From the NCBI GenBank assembly GCA_020852925.1, contig JADYZU010000013.1:62001-126000 (forward strand): a stretch of 64,000 nt of DNA. The letters are read 5' to 3'. Below, one piece after another: positions 35,907-44,081 of this stretch. Under the pieces are notes generated by a model, which was given only the letters and a program-made list of their open reading frames with translations, was not told the DNA's origin and made no database searches. The position numbers were made by a program, and so were the translations under genes. Position 1 is the first letter of the stretch, and each line of letters starts with the position of its first letter. Source of the stretch: Rubellimicrobium sp. Its GTDB lineage: Bacteria; Pseudomonadota; Alphaproteobacteria; Rhodobacterales; Rhodobacteraceae.

Positions 35907-36748
35907 GCGTCCCGGGATGAGGAGGAGGGCAGAAGCCGGTCACGCCAGCGGGCCGCAAGGCCGGCGCAGGTGTCAAAGCGCGCGCCAGCGGCCGTCATGT
36001 GGTCGATCAGCCTGTCCAGCATGATCAGCCGGGGGCCGCGTCCGATGATCTGGGGATGCATCGTCAGGACAAGGACACCGTTCACGCCATGGGCAAAGTC
36101 GAATTCGCCACACCAGAAGGCAAGAACCTCGTCGGGGTTGCGCAGACCGGCATACATCGGCTTGTTCAGGAAGGCGAAATGCGGGAAGTCGTCGAGTTCC
36201 CACGCGACCGGAAGCTCGACCAGCCGGCTGTCGGCGCCGCGCCGGTAGCTGTCGGCATCGGCGGTCTGCGCCAGCGGCGCCAGATAGGGCCGCACGTCAT
36301 CGGCCATCATGCTGGAATCGTAGATCAGCCCGCGATCCTGCAAGAGGCCGATGGTCTCTTCGCTCAGATCCCAGGCGGGCGAGCGGTAGCCCATCGGCCG
36401 ATACCCCGCGCCGAGCACCGACCTCAGCCGGGCGATCTGACGATCGAGGAGCGCGGCCTCCTGACCGGCCGGCAGTCCGACGGGCGTTTCGTGGGCATCG
36501 CCGTGCAGCGCGATTTCGTGGCCCGCGTCACGGATCCGGCGGACCACTTCGGGATGGGACACGGCCGTATGCGCCGGGGTGAAGAACGTCGCCATGACGG
36601 ATTTCCGGGCCAGCAGGTCCAGAAGGCGCGGCACGCCGACCCTTGCGCCGAAGTCCCCGCGCGACAGCGGGGTTGCCGTCGTCTGGCGCAAGGTCGTGAC
36701 CCAGAGCGACGTGGCGTCGAAGTCGAAGGTCAGGCAGACATCGGTCAT
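35903..36748 (-). CDS. Polysaccharide-deacetylase-fold (CE4) hydrolase, PuuE-like
   Basis: A 281-residue NodB-homology protein with no signal peptide, so cytoplasmic. Metal-site features are visible: TFDFD at residues 7-11, an H-x-D-x-H pattern (HGDAHETP near 80-87) and a TMHPQIIGRG segment near 230. Members without a signal often hydrolyse small amides or imides (PuuE allantoinase, cyclic imidases) rather than polysaccharide. The start at 36748 has GAGGGA 9 nt upstream. Paired with an acyl-CoA ligase, it may release a carboxylic acid from an amide or imide, which the ligase then activates; that is inference. Confidence 0.85.
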   Translation of the reverse strand: MTDVCLTFDFDATSLWVTTLRQTTATPLSRGDFGARVGVPRLLDLLARKSVMATFFTPAHTAVSHPEVVRRIRDAGHEIALHGDAHETPVGLPAGQEAALLDRQIARLRSVLGAGYRPMGYRSPAWDLSEETIGLLQDRGLIYDSSMMADDVRPYLAPLAQTADADSYRRGADSRLVELPVAWELDDFPHFAFLNKPMYAGLRNPDEVLAFWCGEFDFAHGVNGVLVLTMHPQIIGRGPRLIMLDRLIDHMTAAGARFDTCAGLAARWRDRLLPSSSSRDA

Positions 36749-36763
36749 TGCTGGCAGTCCCTC

Positions 36764-36808
36764 TTGCCTGAGACATTCCATTTCGTATAACAACATCCTT
36801 GCTGGTAC
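36764..36808. promoter_or_regulatory. Paired island operator motifs and promoter, CE4/thioesterase divergent gap
   Basis: ATTCCATTTCGTAT (36775-36788) and ATCCTTGCTGGTAC (36795-36808) are two degenerate copies of ATACT-N4-AGTAT 20 bp apart. For the plus strand TTGCCT (36764-36769) and TATAAC (36786-36791) stand 16 bp apart; the -10 overlaps the first site. Confidence 0.55.
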
Positions 36809-36930
36809 GCCATACACCTTTGCACGGTCCCGCAAGGATTCGGATGCGATCAGTGACCCGGGCTTGCCACGAAGTTCCGGGCCCCGCTGGCATGAACCAT
36901 TTCTGCGCCCCGCCGGGAGGAGATCCAAGG

Positions 36931-37422
36931 ATGACCGACACCCCTCAACCTTCCGCCCTCCGGCTCTGGCGCGGCAGCGTTCGGCCCGACTGGCTGGACT
37001 ACAACGGGCACATGACCGAACACCGCTATCTTCAGGTCTTCGGCGAAAGTTCGGATGCGCTTTACGAACGCATCGGTGTCGACATGGCACGGGCCGACGA
37101 GGGCGCCTACTATACCCTCTCGACCTTCATCACCCATCTTGCGGAATGCAGGCTGGGCACGGTGCTTGAGACCGAAACCGAAATCCTTGGCCATGACGCC
37201 CGGTTCCTGCATCTGTTCCACCGCGTGTCCGATGCGGCGGGCACGCCCCTGGCCGAGGGCGAACACCTTGCGATCCATGTCCGCCACGGCGCCTCCGGCC
37301 CCGCCCCTGCCGCCATGCAGGAGGCGATCGGGCGGCTGTTCGCGTTGCAGGTCGGCCGTCCGGTGCCCGCCACCGCCGGCAAGGTGCTGCGCCGCGCGCT
37401 GGAGCATAGCCGGCTGGCCTGA
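36931..37422 (+). CDS. Hotdog-fold acyl-CoA thioesterase
   Basis: A 163-residue single-hotdog thioesterase. WLDYNGHMTEHRYLQVFGESSDAL (residues about 22-45) is the characteristic Asn-His active-site stretch of 4HBT-type enzymes and resembles betainyl-CoA thioesterases of carnitine breakdown. The start at 36931 follows GGGAGGAG by about 9 nt; longer frames upstream lack support. It would release a free acid from its CoA ester, perhaps to recycle CoA. It is transcribed alone, divergent from the CE4 gene, and convergent with the flavin oxidoreductase gene. Confidence 0.85.
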   Translation: MTDTPQPSALRLWRGSVRPDWLDYNGHMTEHRYLQVFGESSDALYERIGVDMARADEGAYYTLSTFITHLAECRLGTVLETETEILGHDARFLHLFHRVSDAAGTPLAEGEHLAIHVRHGASGPAPAAMQEAIGRLFALQVGRPVPATAGKVLRRALEHSRLA

Positions 37423-37439
37423 GGCGGCCAGCCGTCGCC

Positions 37440-38558
37440 TCATTCAAACCCGGTCACGCGCTGGAGGTGCTCCAGCGCCTCGACATATTCGTTCAGCAGG
37501 CGCTCGATCTCGCCCTTGACGGTGCTGTGGCCCTTCATGTCGCCCACCACCTGACCCACGGCATAGGTCCAGTAGTCGAGGTTCCGCGCCCGTTCGGCCC
37601 GCTTGTAGGAATAGCCGTTCAGGATCGACTGCATGGGCCATTGCAACAGCGGCGGGGCATCCGGCTTCTGCCAGTTCTCGACATATTTCGTCCGCAACAT
37701 GCGGCCCTGCTTGCCGGTCATCACCCTGGCGATCTGGGCATCTTCCGACTCGGCCGCGAACAGCTTCTCGCGCATCTCGATGCTCAGGTCGCTTTCCGCG
37801 GTGCCCAGCCACAGCGAGCCGATCCAGACCCCCTGACAGCCCGTGGCGAGTGCCGCCAGGATCTGCGATCCGCGCGACACGCCGCCCGCCGCCAGCACCG
37901 GCGCGCCGCGCGCGGCCTCGACCACCTGCGGCCACAGGACCATCGACGCGATGGAGCCCACGCTGCCCCCGGCTTCGGTCCCCTGGGCGATCAGCACATC
38001 AACGCCCGCGTTACGCTGCTTGGCGGCGTGTCTGGCGCTGCCGACCAGGGCCCCGACCTGAACGCCTTTGGCATGGGCCTGATCCACCACCCAGTCCGGC
38101 GTCACGCCAAGGGCGCCGACGACGAAGCTGACCGAGGGATGGGCCAGACAGATGTCGAACTGATCTCGGCTCTTGCGGTTGGTCATGGCCATGTGCCGGG
38201 CAACTTCGGTCATGTAGGCGGTCGTGTCGGATTCGGCCAGGTCCGCAAGTCCGGCGTCATCCAGCATCTTCCGGACATAGGACAGGTGGCCTTGCGGGAT
38301 GGCCTTCAGATACTCCTCGGGCGACTTCTCGTCGTCGACGGCCGTGCCGGGAAACACCAGATCGACCCCGAAGGGTTTGCCCCCGACATGGCGCTCCAGC
38401 CAGTCGATCGACATTTCCAGTTCGGCCGGCGTCATCCAGGCCGCGCCCAGCACACCCATGCCGCCCGCGTTGGTCACAGCCGCCACGACATCGCGGCAAT
38501 GCGAGAACGCGAAGATCGGCAGATCGACTCCGAAAGTCCTGACGATGTCGGTATTCAT
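37440..38558 (-). CDS. Flavin oxidoreductase of the 2-nitropropane dioxygenase/NMO family
   Basis: A 372-residue TIM-barrel flavoprotein. GGMGVLGAAW near residue 32 and QGTEAGGSVGSIASM, AAGGVSRGSQILAALATGCQGVWIGS in the second half bind FMN phosphate as in nitronate monooxygenases. The catalytic His position of NMOs is not obvious in the expected GHxGG form (here GTEAGGS), so it may be an NADH:quinone or enoyl reductase instead. The start at 38558 is 72 bp from the operator palindrome. Transcribed alone. Confidence 0.85.
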   Translation of the reverse strand: MNTDIVRTFGVDLPIFAFSHCRDVVAAVTNAGGMGVLGAAWMTPAELEMSIDWLERHVGGKPFGVDLVFPGTAVDDEKSPEEYLKAIPQGHLSYVRKMLDDAGLADLAESDTTAYMTEVARHMAMTNRKSRDQFDICLAHPSVSFVVGALGVTPDWVVDQAHAKGVQVGALVGSARHAAKQRNAGVDVLIAQGTEAGGSVGSIASMVLWPQVVEAARGAPVLAAGGVSRGSQILAALATGCQGVWIGSLWLGTAESDLSIEMREKLFAAESEDAQIARVMTGKQGRMLRTKYVENWQKPDAPPLLQWPMQSILNGYSYKRAERARNLDYWTYAVGQVVGDMKGHSTVKGEIERLLNEYVEALEHLQRVTGFE

Positions 38559-38629
38559 GGTGCGGGCTGTCCTTTCTCGGGCTGCGGGCCTGCGAGGCCG
38601 GGCACGCGGGCCGGGCGCGAATCGCAGGA

Positions 38630-38664
38630 CATACTCATGAGTATGAAAAGGTATTGCAAGGTAT
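38630..38664. promoter_or_regulatory. Perfect island operator overlapping the amidase stop
   Basis: CATACTCATGAGTATG (38630-38645) is a perfect 16-bp palindrome containing ATACT-N4-AGTAT. A weaker copy, GTATTGCAAGGTAT (38651-38664), lies 20 bp further. The palindrome covers the last codons and stop of the amidase gene, so the promoter for the flavin oxidoreductase gene is embedded in the coding end of its upstream neighbour. Confidence 0.75.
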
Positions 38665-40110
38665 CGCCGCTCGGACTCCCCGGATCGCGGGGCGGCGGTC
38701 GAACCAGGGGCGGGCCGTCTCGATCCGGGCGGACAGGCGCAACAGGTCGGCATCCGCCCCGAAATGGCCGACCAGCTGCACGCCGATGGGCAGGCCCTCG
38801 GCATTCCAGGACAGGGGCAGGCTGGCGGCAGGCTGGCCCGAGGCGTTGATGATCGCCAGAAAGGTGGTGTAGCGGCTGGCCGCGGTGCGGAAGGTGACGA
38901 AATCGGTGTCGGTCGACATTTCTCCCAGCGGCAGCGGCGGCTGGCAGAGCGTCGGGGTCAGGAGGAAATCAAACCCGGCCATGGCCGCCTCCATCTGCCG
39001 GCCGATGGTGTGGAACCGGGTGATGGCCAGGACATAATCCTCGGCCGACAGCCGCCGTCCCCTGTCCCAGGCGTCAAGGATCGCCGGCTCGAGCAGCGCC
39101 TGCCAGGAGGTGTCGGGGGCGTTGCGCACCTTGCCATTGACCAGAACCGCCGCGTTCGTTGCCATGACGTCGATCTGCGCCTTGACGAATTTGGCAAAGG
39201 CGATGGGGGGCAGGTCGGTTTCCACCACCTCGTGCCCCAGATCCCGCAGCACCTGGGCGGCGGACAGCACCGCCGCGAGGCAGTCCGCATGCAGCGGAAT
39301 GTCGTCAAAGGCGCGGGTCCACATCGCCAGGCGAAGCGGCCGGTCATGGGGGCGCTCCAGTCCGGCAAGAAAGCTGCCAGCGCCAGCGGGCGCCGCATAG
39401 GGCGCGCCGGGGTCGGCGCCCGCGATGCCGTCCAGGGCGGCCGCCGTGTCGCGCACGCTGCGCGACAGCACGCCGTCGGTCGCCAGCCCGCCCCAGCCCT
39501 CGCCCCGGGACGGTCCCGCCGGCACCAGCCCGCGCGAGGGTTTCAACCCGAACAGCCCGCAGCACGACGCGGGAATGCGGATCGACCCGCCGCCGTCGCT
39601 GCCATGGGCCACCGGCAGGATCCCCGCCGCCACCGCCGCCGCCGCCCCGCCGCTCGAGCCGCCGGTCGAACGGTCCGGGCGCCACGGGTTGCGCGTCGGC
39701 CCGCCGTTGGCCCTGGCCTCGGTCGTGGGCGCCATGCTGAATTCGGGCGTGGTGGTCCGGCCGAAAGGCAGGAACCCGTCGGCCACAAGCCGTTCGGTCA
39801 CGGTGGCGTCCAGGGGGATTTCCAGCCCGGCAAACAGCCGCGATCCAAGGGAATGGGTCAGCCCCTTCGCCGCAAGGCCCGAATCCTTCAGGAGCATCGG
39901 CAACGCCCCGAAGCGGCCCTTCAGCGTTGCCGCCCCCGCAAGCGACCGGCCCAGATCGGGGTCCATGTGGCAGAGCGCGTTGATGTGCGGATTCACCTGG
40001 GCCGCAATGTCGAGTGCGCATTCCATCACTTCGGCTGGCGTGACCTCGCCGCCGCGCAGAAGCCCGGCAAGGCCCAGACCGTCCTGCGCCTGATAGTCCT
40101 CGTTGTTCAT
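38635..40110 (-). CDS. Amidase (amidase-signature family)
   Basis: A 491-residue amidase. The Ser-cisSer-Lys triad can be placed: Lys in MLLKDSGL near residue 74, and [14 protein letters not shown] near 150 with [12 protein letters not shown] near 170. No signal peptide, so cytoplasmic. It hydrolyses an amide bond to acid plus amine, or ammonia. The start at 40110 has GAGGAA upstream. It is divergent from the decarboxylating dehydrogenase, with paired island operators between. The amide it cleaves could be the imported peptide-like substrate. Confidence 0.92.
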   Translation of the reverse strand: MNNEDYQAQDGLGLAGLLRGGEVTPAEVMECALDIAAQVNPHINALCHMDPDLGRSLAGAATLKGRFGALPMLLKDSGLAAKGLTHSLGSRLFAGLEIPLDATVTERLVADGFLPFGRTTTPEFSMAPTTEARANGGPTRNPWRPDRSTGGSSGGAAAAVAAGILPVAHGSDGGGSIRIPASCCGLFGLKPSRGLVPAGPSRGEGWGGLATDGVLSRSVRDTAAALDGIAGADPGAPYAAPAGAGSFLAGLERPHDRPLRLAMWTRAFDDIPLHADCLAAVLSAAQVLRDLGHEVVETDLPPIAFAKFVKAQIDVMATNAAVLVNGKVRNAPDTSWQALLEPAILDAWDRGRRLSAEDYVLAITRFHTIGRQMEAAMAGFDFLLTPTLCQPPLPLGEMSTDTDFVTFRTAASRYTTFLAIINASGQPAASLPLSWNAEGLPIGVQLVGHFGADADLLRLSARIETARPWFDRRPAIRGVRAAIPCNTFSYS

Positions 40111-40132
40111 GGCGGCTTCCTCGGGACCGGGC

Positions 40133-40178
40133 TTGCAGGTGACATCCGCTTGAGTATAACAAACATACCGATTGGTGC
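40133..40178. promoter_or_regulatory. Paired island operators and promoter, amidase/dehydrogenase gap
   Basis: ATCCGCTTGAGTAT (40144-40157) and ATACCGATTGGTGC (40165-40178) are 21 bp apart. For the plus strand TTGCAG (40133-40138) and TATAAC (40155-40160) are spaced by 16 bp, the -10 lying on the right half of the first operator. Confidence 0.6.
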
Positions 40179-40218
40179 AAGTCCGGAGCCGCGACCGGCA
40201 CGGCAGATGGGGAAACCG

Positions 40219-41268
40219 ATGAAATCCTATGAACTGGCCACCATTCCGGGCGATGGTATCGGCAGCGAAGTGGTCGATGCGGCCCTGGGGGTGCTGCACG
40301 GGGCGGCGCAGGCCCACGGGTTCGTCCTGAAGGAAAGCCGTTTCGACTGGAGCTGCGAGACCTGGGTTTCGACCGGGCGGATGATGCCCGACGACGGGAT
40401 CGACCGGCTGCGCGGCCATGACGCCATCCTGCTTGGCGCGGTCGGCTGGCCCGCGCGCGTTCCCGACAGCGTGTCGTTGCACGGGCTCCTGCTGCCGATC
40501 CGCAAGCAGTTCGACCTTTACGTGAACATGCGCCCGCACCGCCTCTTGCCCGGCATCGCCGGCCCGTTGCGCAAGTCCGCCTTCGACATCCTCTGCATCC
40601 GCGAGAATACCGAAGGCGAATATTCCGGCGCGGGCGGGCGGGTCCATGTCGGCACGCCGATGGAAGTGGCGGTCGAGACCGCGATCTTCACCCGCGCAGC
40701 GGTCGAGCGCATCCTGCGCTACGGGTTCGAGCAGGCGCGCAAGCGGCGCGGCAGGCTGGCCTCGGTGACCAAATCCAACGCGCAGAAGCATTCCATGGTC
40801 TTCTGGGACGAAGTGACCGAAGATCTGGCGGCGGCATATCCCGATGTGACCGTGACGCGCTATCATGTCGATGCCATCGCGGCGCGGATGATCACCCACC
40901 CCGAGAGCCTGGATGTGGTCGTCGCCTCGAACCTGTTCGGCGACATCCTGACCGATATCGGCGCGGCGATTCAGGGGGGTCTTGGCTTTGCCGCCTCGGC
41001 CAACATCAACCCGGCGGGCGGGGTGCCGTCGATGTTCGAGCCCGTGCATGGATCGGCCCCGGACATCGCGGGCCGCGGCATCGCCAACCCGCTGGCGACG
41101 ATCTGGAGCGGCGCCATGCTGCTCGGGCATCTGGGAGAGGCCGCCGCCGCCGCCGCCGTGATGCGCGCGATGGAAGTGGTCACGGCCGATCCTGCGCATC
41201 TGACCCCGGATTGCGGCGGCAACGGCAGCACCAGAAGCGTCGCCGCACGGGTGATCGACGCGCTGTGA
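40219..41268 (+). CDS. Decarboxylating 2-hydroxyacid dehydrogenase, tartrate/isopropylmalate dehydrogenase family
   Basis: A 349-residue member of the isocitrate/isopropylmalate dehydrogenase family, most like tartrate dehydrogenase/decarboxylase. TIPGDGIGSEV is at residues 8-18, RENTEGEYSG near 130 binds the substrate, SVTKSNAQKHS near 187 carries the catalytic Lys, and SNLFGDILTDIGAA near 236 gives the metal aspartates. It would oxidise and decarboxylate a malate-type acid with NAD. Relatives act on D-malate, tartrate or dimethylmalate. GGGGA is 6 nt before the ATG at 40219. Confidence 0.9.
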   Translation: MKSYELATIPGDGIGSEVVDAALGVLHGAAQAHGFVLKESRFDWSCETWVSTGRMMPDDGIDRLRGHDAILLGAVGWPARVPDSVSLHGLLLPIRKQFDLYVNMRPHRLLPGIAGPLRKSAFDILCIRENTEGEYSGAGGRVHVGTPMEVAVETAIFTRAAVERILRYGFEQARKRRGRLASVTKSNAQKHSMVFWDEVTEDLAAAYPDVTVTRYHVDAIAARMITHPESLDVVVASNLFGDILTDIGAAIQGGLGFAASANINPAGGVPSMFEPVHGSAPDIAGRGIANPLATIWSGAMLLGHLGEAAAAAAVMRAMEVVTADPAHLTPDCGGNGSTRSVAARVIDAL

Positions 41269-41311
41269 GGGGCCGGGGCAGGCGCCCTGTGCGGGGCCTG
41301 CCCGATCGTCG

Positions 41312-41698
41312 TCACGGGACGACGGCAATGACCTCGATCTCGGCCAGGAAGACCGGGTCATAGAGCCCGGCCTGAACCATCACGCTGGCAGGCGGATGCG
41401 CCTGATCGAAATGGCGCTTGCGCACCGACCTGATCGTTTCCAGAAGCTCGGGGCTGAACTCGCGCACATAGCAGGTGGCCCGCGCGACATGGGCAAAGGT
41501 CAGTCCCGCAGCCGTCAGCGTGCGGCCCAGGTTCTCGAACATGGCAACGATCTGGGCTTCGGTCGAAACGGTCACGGGATTGCCGTCGATGTCGACACCG
41601 ACATGGCCGCCGGACACGAACAGCCCGCCGCCGCGGATCAGCATCCCCTGCGACAGGCCGGGCCAGCAGGCATCGGGCGGATTGACGGGTGTCAGCAT
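41312..41698 (-). CDS. RidA/YjgF-family protein, apparently lacking the catalytic Arg
   Basis: A 128-residue RidA-fold protein (GLFVSGGHVG, YVREFSPELLETIRSVR, AEIEVIAV). RidA enzymes deaminate reactive enamines or imines and use an Arg in the PARxxV segment; here the matching stretch reads PPASVMVQ, so that Arg seems replaced by Ala, as in some non-canonical subfamilies. The start at 41698 has GGAG 6 nt upstream; 41710 is the alternative. It is divergent from the citrate-synthase-like gene. Flavin amine oxidation by the island's FAD enzymes would produce imines, its natural context. Confidence 0.82.
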   Translation of the reverse strand: MLTPVNPPDACWPGLSQGMLIRGGGLFVSGGHVGVDIDGNPVTVSTEAQIVAMFENLGRTLTAAGLTFAHVARATCYVREFSPELLETIRSVRKRHFDQAHPPASVMVQAGLYDPVFLAEIEVIAVVP

Positions 41699-41756
41699 TG
41701 CGATCTCCATGATGGGGGCGGCAGGCCGGGTCCGGATGGCCGTCTGCGACAGCTAC

Positions 41757-41791
41757 AAACTATCTGGTATGAAAACCATCTTGTATAGTAT
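41757..41791. promoter_or_regulatory. Paired island operators, RidA/citrate-synthase-like gap
   Basis: AAACTATCTGGTAT (41757-41770) and ATCTTGTATAGTAT (41778-41791) are 21 bp apart, the same spacing as at 40144/40165. TATGAT (41789-41794) on the plus strand is a possible -10 overlapping the second site. Confidence 0.6.
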
Positions 41792-41853
41792 GATTCGCGA
41801 CAGCCTGTCCGGCCGACCGGGCGGCCTGCCCATTGATGGCCTGTGAGGTTGAG

Positions 41854-42678
41854 ATGACTGACGAAAGAACTGGCCCGGCTTACTGGCGGACGGCGGTCAG
41901 CACGGTGACACCGCAAGAGGTGCTGATCCGCGGCTATCCCATGAGCGCGCTTGTCGGAAACCTGCCGTTCGCCGGCATCGCCTATCTGTTGATCCGGGGC
42001 GAACTGCCCACTCCGGGGGCGGCGCGGATGATGGATGTCCTGTTCTCGTCGATCCTGGATTACGGGTTGCAGAAGTCGGGCACGCTGGCGGCGCGGGCGG
42101 TGGTTTCGGTCAATCCGCAGATGACGGCGGGTCTTGGCGCCGCGATGCTGGCCGCGGGCCCCATCGCCGTCTCGCCCGAAGATGCGGGCAGCTTCATCGC
42201 CGAGGGCCTGGCCGGCTGGAAGGCCAGCGGCAGGTCGATGACGGAGCACGCCACGGACCTTGTCGCCGGGTTGCGCGCGGCCAGAAAGCGGGTTCCGGGC
42301 TTTGGCCATCAGGTCTTTCGCGGCACCGATCCGCGCGCCGAGCAACTGAAGGCCATCGCCCGGCGCGAAGGGATCTGGGGCGAGGCGAACGATTGGTACG
42401 AGGCGGTGCACACGGCCTTTCGCGCCGCGACCGGCAAGCCGGATCTGGTCATGAACGACGTGGGCATGCTGGGGGCCATCATGGTGCAGATGGGGTTCAC
42501 GCCGGCCGAGATGTGCGGGATCGCCCTTGTCTCCACGATGCCGGGCCTGATCGCCCATATCTCGGAAGAGATGCAGTCGGGGCAGCGCAACCGGCTGGTG
42601 CCTGACAGCCATGTGACCAGCACCGGCCCAGAGCGCGATCTGGCCGCCGATCTTGCGGCGGCGGGCTGGAAGGCGTGA
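41854..42678 (+). CDS. Short citrate-synthase-fold protein (citryl-CoA lyase-like)
   Basis: A 274-residue protein with the citrate synthase core but about 100-150 residues shorter than citrate synthase. MTEHATDL near residue 135 and PGFGHQVFRGTDPRAEQL near 150-167 carry the conserved His, Asp and Arg. Proteins of this length are usually called citryl-CoA lyases or citrate-synthase-like; they make or break a C-C bond between an acyl-CoA and a keto acid. GAGG lies 6 nt before 41854. It is followed by the MaoC gene after 122 bp that hold another operator. Confidence 0.85.
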   Translation: MTDERTGPAYWRTAVSTVTPQEVLIRGYPMSALVGNLPFAGIAYLLIRGELPTPGAARMMDVLFSSILDYGLQKSGTLAARAVVSVNPQMTAGLGAAMLAAGPIAVSPEDAGSFIAEGLAGWKASGRSMTEHATDLVAGLRAARKRVPGFGHQVFRGTDPRAEQLKAIARREGIWGEANDWYEAVHTAFRAATGKPDLVMNDVGMLGAIMVQMGFTPAEMCGIALVSTMPGLIAHISEEMQSGQRNRLVPDSHVTSTGPERDLAADLAAAGWKA

Positions 42679-42695
42679 CAAGGGTCTTGACGATG

Positions 42696-42729
42696 AAACG
42701 CCATGGTGTGAAAACATTCTGGTGAGTAT
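42696..42729. promoter_or_regulatory. Island operator upstream of MaoC/ETF operon
   Basis: ATTCTGGTGAGTAT (42716-42729) matches 9 of 10 half-site positions. A weak second copy, AAACGCCATGGTGT (42696-42709), stands 20 bp upstream. TATGAT at 42727-42732 could be the -10 box. Located 72 bp before the MaoC start. Confidence 0.6.
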
Positions 42730-42800
42730 GATGCCCGATCCCGTCGGCGGCGATGCGCGGACGATCGGCAGTACGGGAGCGGCCGGAAAGGGAAATGAAG

Positions 42801-43289
42801 ATGGATGGACAGGGCGGCAGCGTGCTGCGGGTCGGGCCCAACGCAAGATACTTCGAGGACTTCGTTGTCGGGGAAGAATGGCTGACGCCGCGGCGCACGA
42901 TCACGGAAACGGACATCGTGATGTTCGCGGCCCTGACGGGGGACCACAACCCCGTGCACACCGACGAGGAATTCGCCCGCGCCACGCCCTTCGGGGCGCG
43001 CATCCTGCACGGCCCGGCGGTCTTTGCCATCACCACGGGCCTCGAGTTCCGCCTGGGCCTGAAGGAAGGCACCGCGATCGCCTTCCTGGGCATGACCTGG
43101 GATCTGAAGGCCCCGGTCCTGGCCGGGGATACGATCCATGTCTACCAGCGGGTCGAGGCCGTGCGCGCAACGTCGAACCCGGCGCGGGGGATCGTGAACT
43201 TCTGGCTCGAGGTGCGCAACCAGAGGGGGCAGGTCTGTCAGGAGGGTATCTGGAAGGTCATGTTCCACGCCCGCCCGGCGACTGTCTGA
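42801..43289 (+). CDS. MaoC-family (R)-enoyl-CoA hydratase
   Basis: A 162-residue hotdog hydratase. The catalytic motif ALTGDHNPVHTDEEFA (about residues 37-52) is complete, followed by GARILHGPAV. It adds water to a 2-enoyl-CoA or acts on mesaconyl-type thioesters. AGGGA stands 7 nt before 42801; an ATG at 42795 is the alternative. It heads the operon with EtfBA and two FAD oxidoreductases. Confidence 0.88.
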   Translation: MDGQGGSVLRVGPNARYFEDFVVGEEWLTPRRTITETDIVMFAALTGDHNPVHTDEEFARATPFGARILHGPAVFAITTGLEFRLGLKEGTAIAFLGMTWDLKAPVLAGDTIHVYQRVEAVRATSNPARGIVNFWLEVRNQRGQVCQEGIWKVMFHARPATV

Positions 43290-43318
43290 ACCCGCCCTGT
43301 CACGAAGCGGACCCTGCC

Positions 43319-44080
43319 ATGCACATCCTTGTCCTGATCAAGAAGGTCGCCGACCCGAACCTGCCGGCGCAGTTCCTGTCGGTTTCTGCCGATGGAAGCG
43401 GGATTGCCCTGCATCCGGCGGCGCAGTTCACGATCAATCAATACGATCTCAACGCCGTCGAGGCCGCCGTCGCCCTGAAGGAAGCCCATGGCGGCAGCGT
43501 GACCGTGATGACCGCAGACGATGCCGGTGCGGACAGCCACCTGCGCCGCGCGCTGTCGATGGGGGCGGATCGGGCCGTCAGGGTCGCGGTGGATGCCGCT
43601 GTCAGAGGCAACCCCCTTGCGCTGGCCGAGGCCATCGCCGGGGCGATCCGGCAGCTTGGCCTGCCGGACCTGATTCTGGCGGGGCGGCAGGCGTCCGACA
43701 CCGACGCGGGCCTTGTGCCGCATGCGGTGGCGGTCAGGCTGGGCCTGCCGTCGCTGTCGCCGGTGGTCACGCTGTCGGCCGGGGATGGGGTGGTCGTGGC
43801 GGGCAGGCTGTCCGAGGCCACCATCGACGACTATGAGATGCCGCTGCCCGCGGTGCTTTGCGTCTCGAACGAGATCAACAAGCCACGGATGCCCTCGATC
43901 AAGGGCGTGATGCTGTCGAAGAAGATCGCCATCGAGGTGATCGAACCGACCGTGACCGCCGCGGCGGTCGAGGTGCGCTACGAAAACAAGGGCGCCGGGC
44001 GCAAGGCACAGACGGTCACCTACAGCACCTGCACCGATGACGAGAAGGCGGCCGCATTGCTGGCGGCCCTGGGGGTTTGA
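43319..44080 (+). CDS. etfB: Electron transfer flavoprotein, beta subunit
   Basis: A 253-residue ETF beta subunit: ILVLIKKVADPN at the N-terminus, INQYDLNAVEAAVALKE and MGADRAVRV in the AMP-binding region, and LPAVLCVSNEINKPRMPSI ending in the recognition loop used to dock dehydrogenases. It carries electrons from acyl-CoA or amine dehydrogenases to ETF:quinone oxidoreductase. Immediately followed by etfA (1-bp gap). The acyl-CoA dehydrogenase at 22527 and the FAD enzymes downstream are likely partners. Confidence 0.93.
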   Translation: MHILVLIKKVADPNLPAQFLSVSADGSGIALHPAAQFTINQYDLNAVEAAVALKEAHGGSVTVMTADDAGADSHLRRALSMGADRAVRVAVDAAVRGNPLALAEAIAGAIRQLGLPDLILAGRQASDTDAGLVPHAVAVRLGLPSLSPVVTLSAGDGVVVAGRLSEATIDDYEMPLPAVLCVSNEINKPRMPSIKGVMLSKKIAIEVIEPTVTAAAVEVRYENKGAGRKAQTVTYSTCTDDEKAAALLAALGV

Positions 44081-44081
44081 C

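Noticed and set aside
34215-36248. A 677-codon plus-strand frame across the ligase and CE4 genes
   Set aside because: Both minus-strand genes have complete catalytic motifs; the frame also covers the terminator hairpin and has no similarity.
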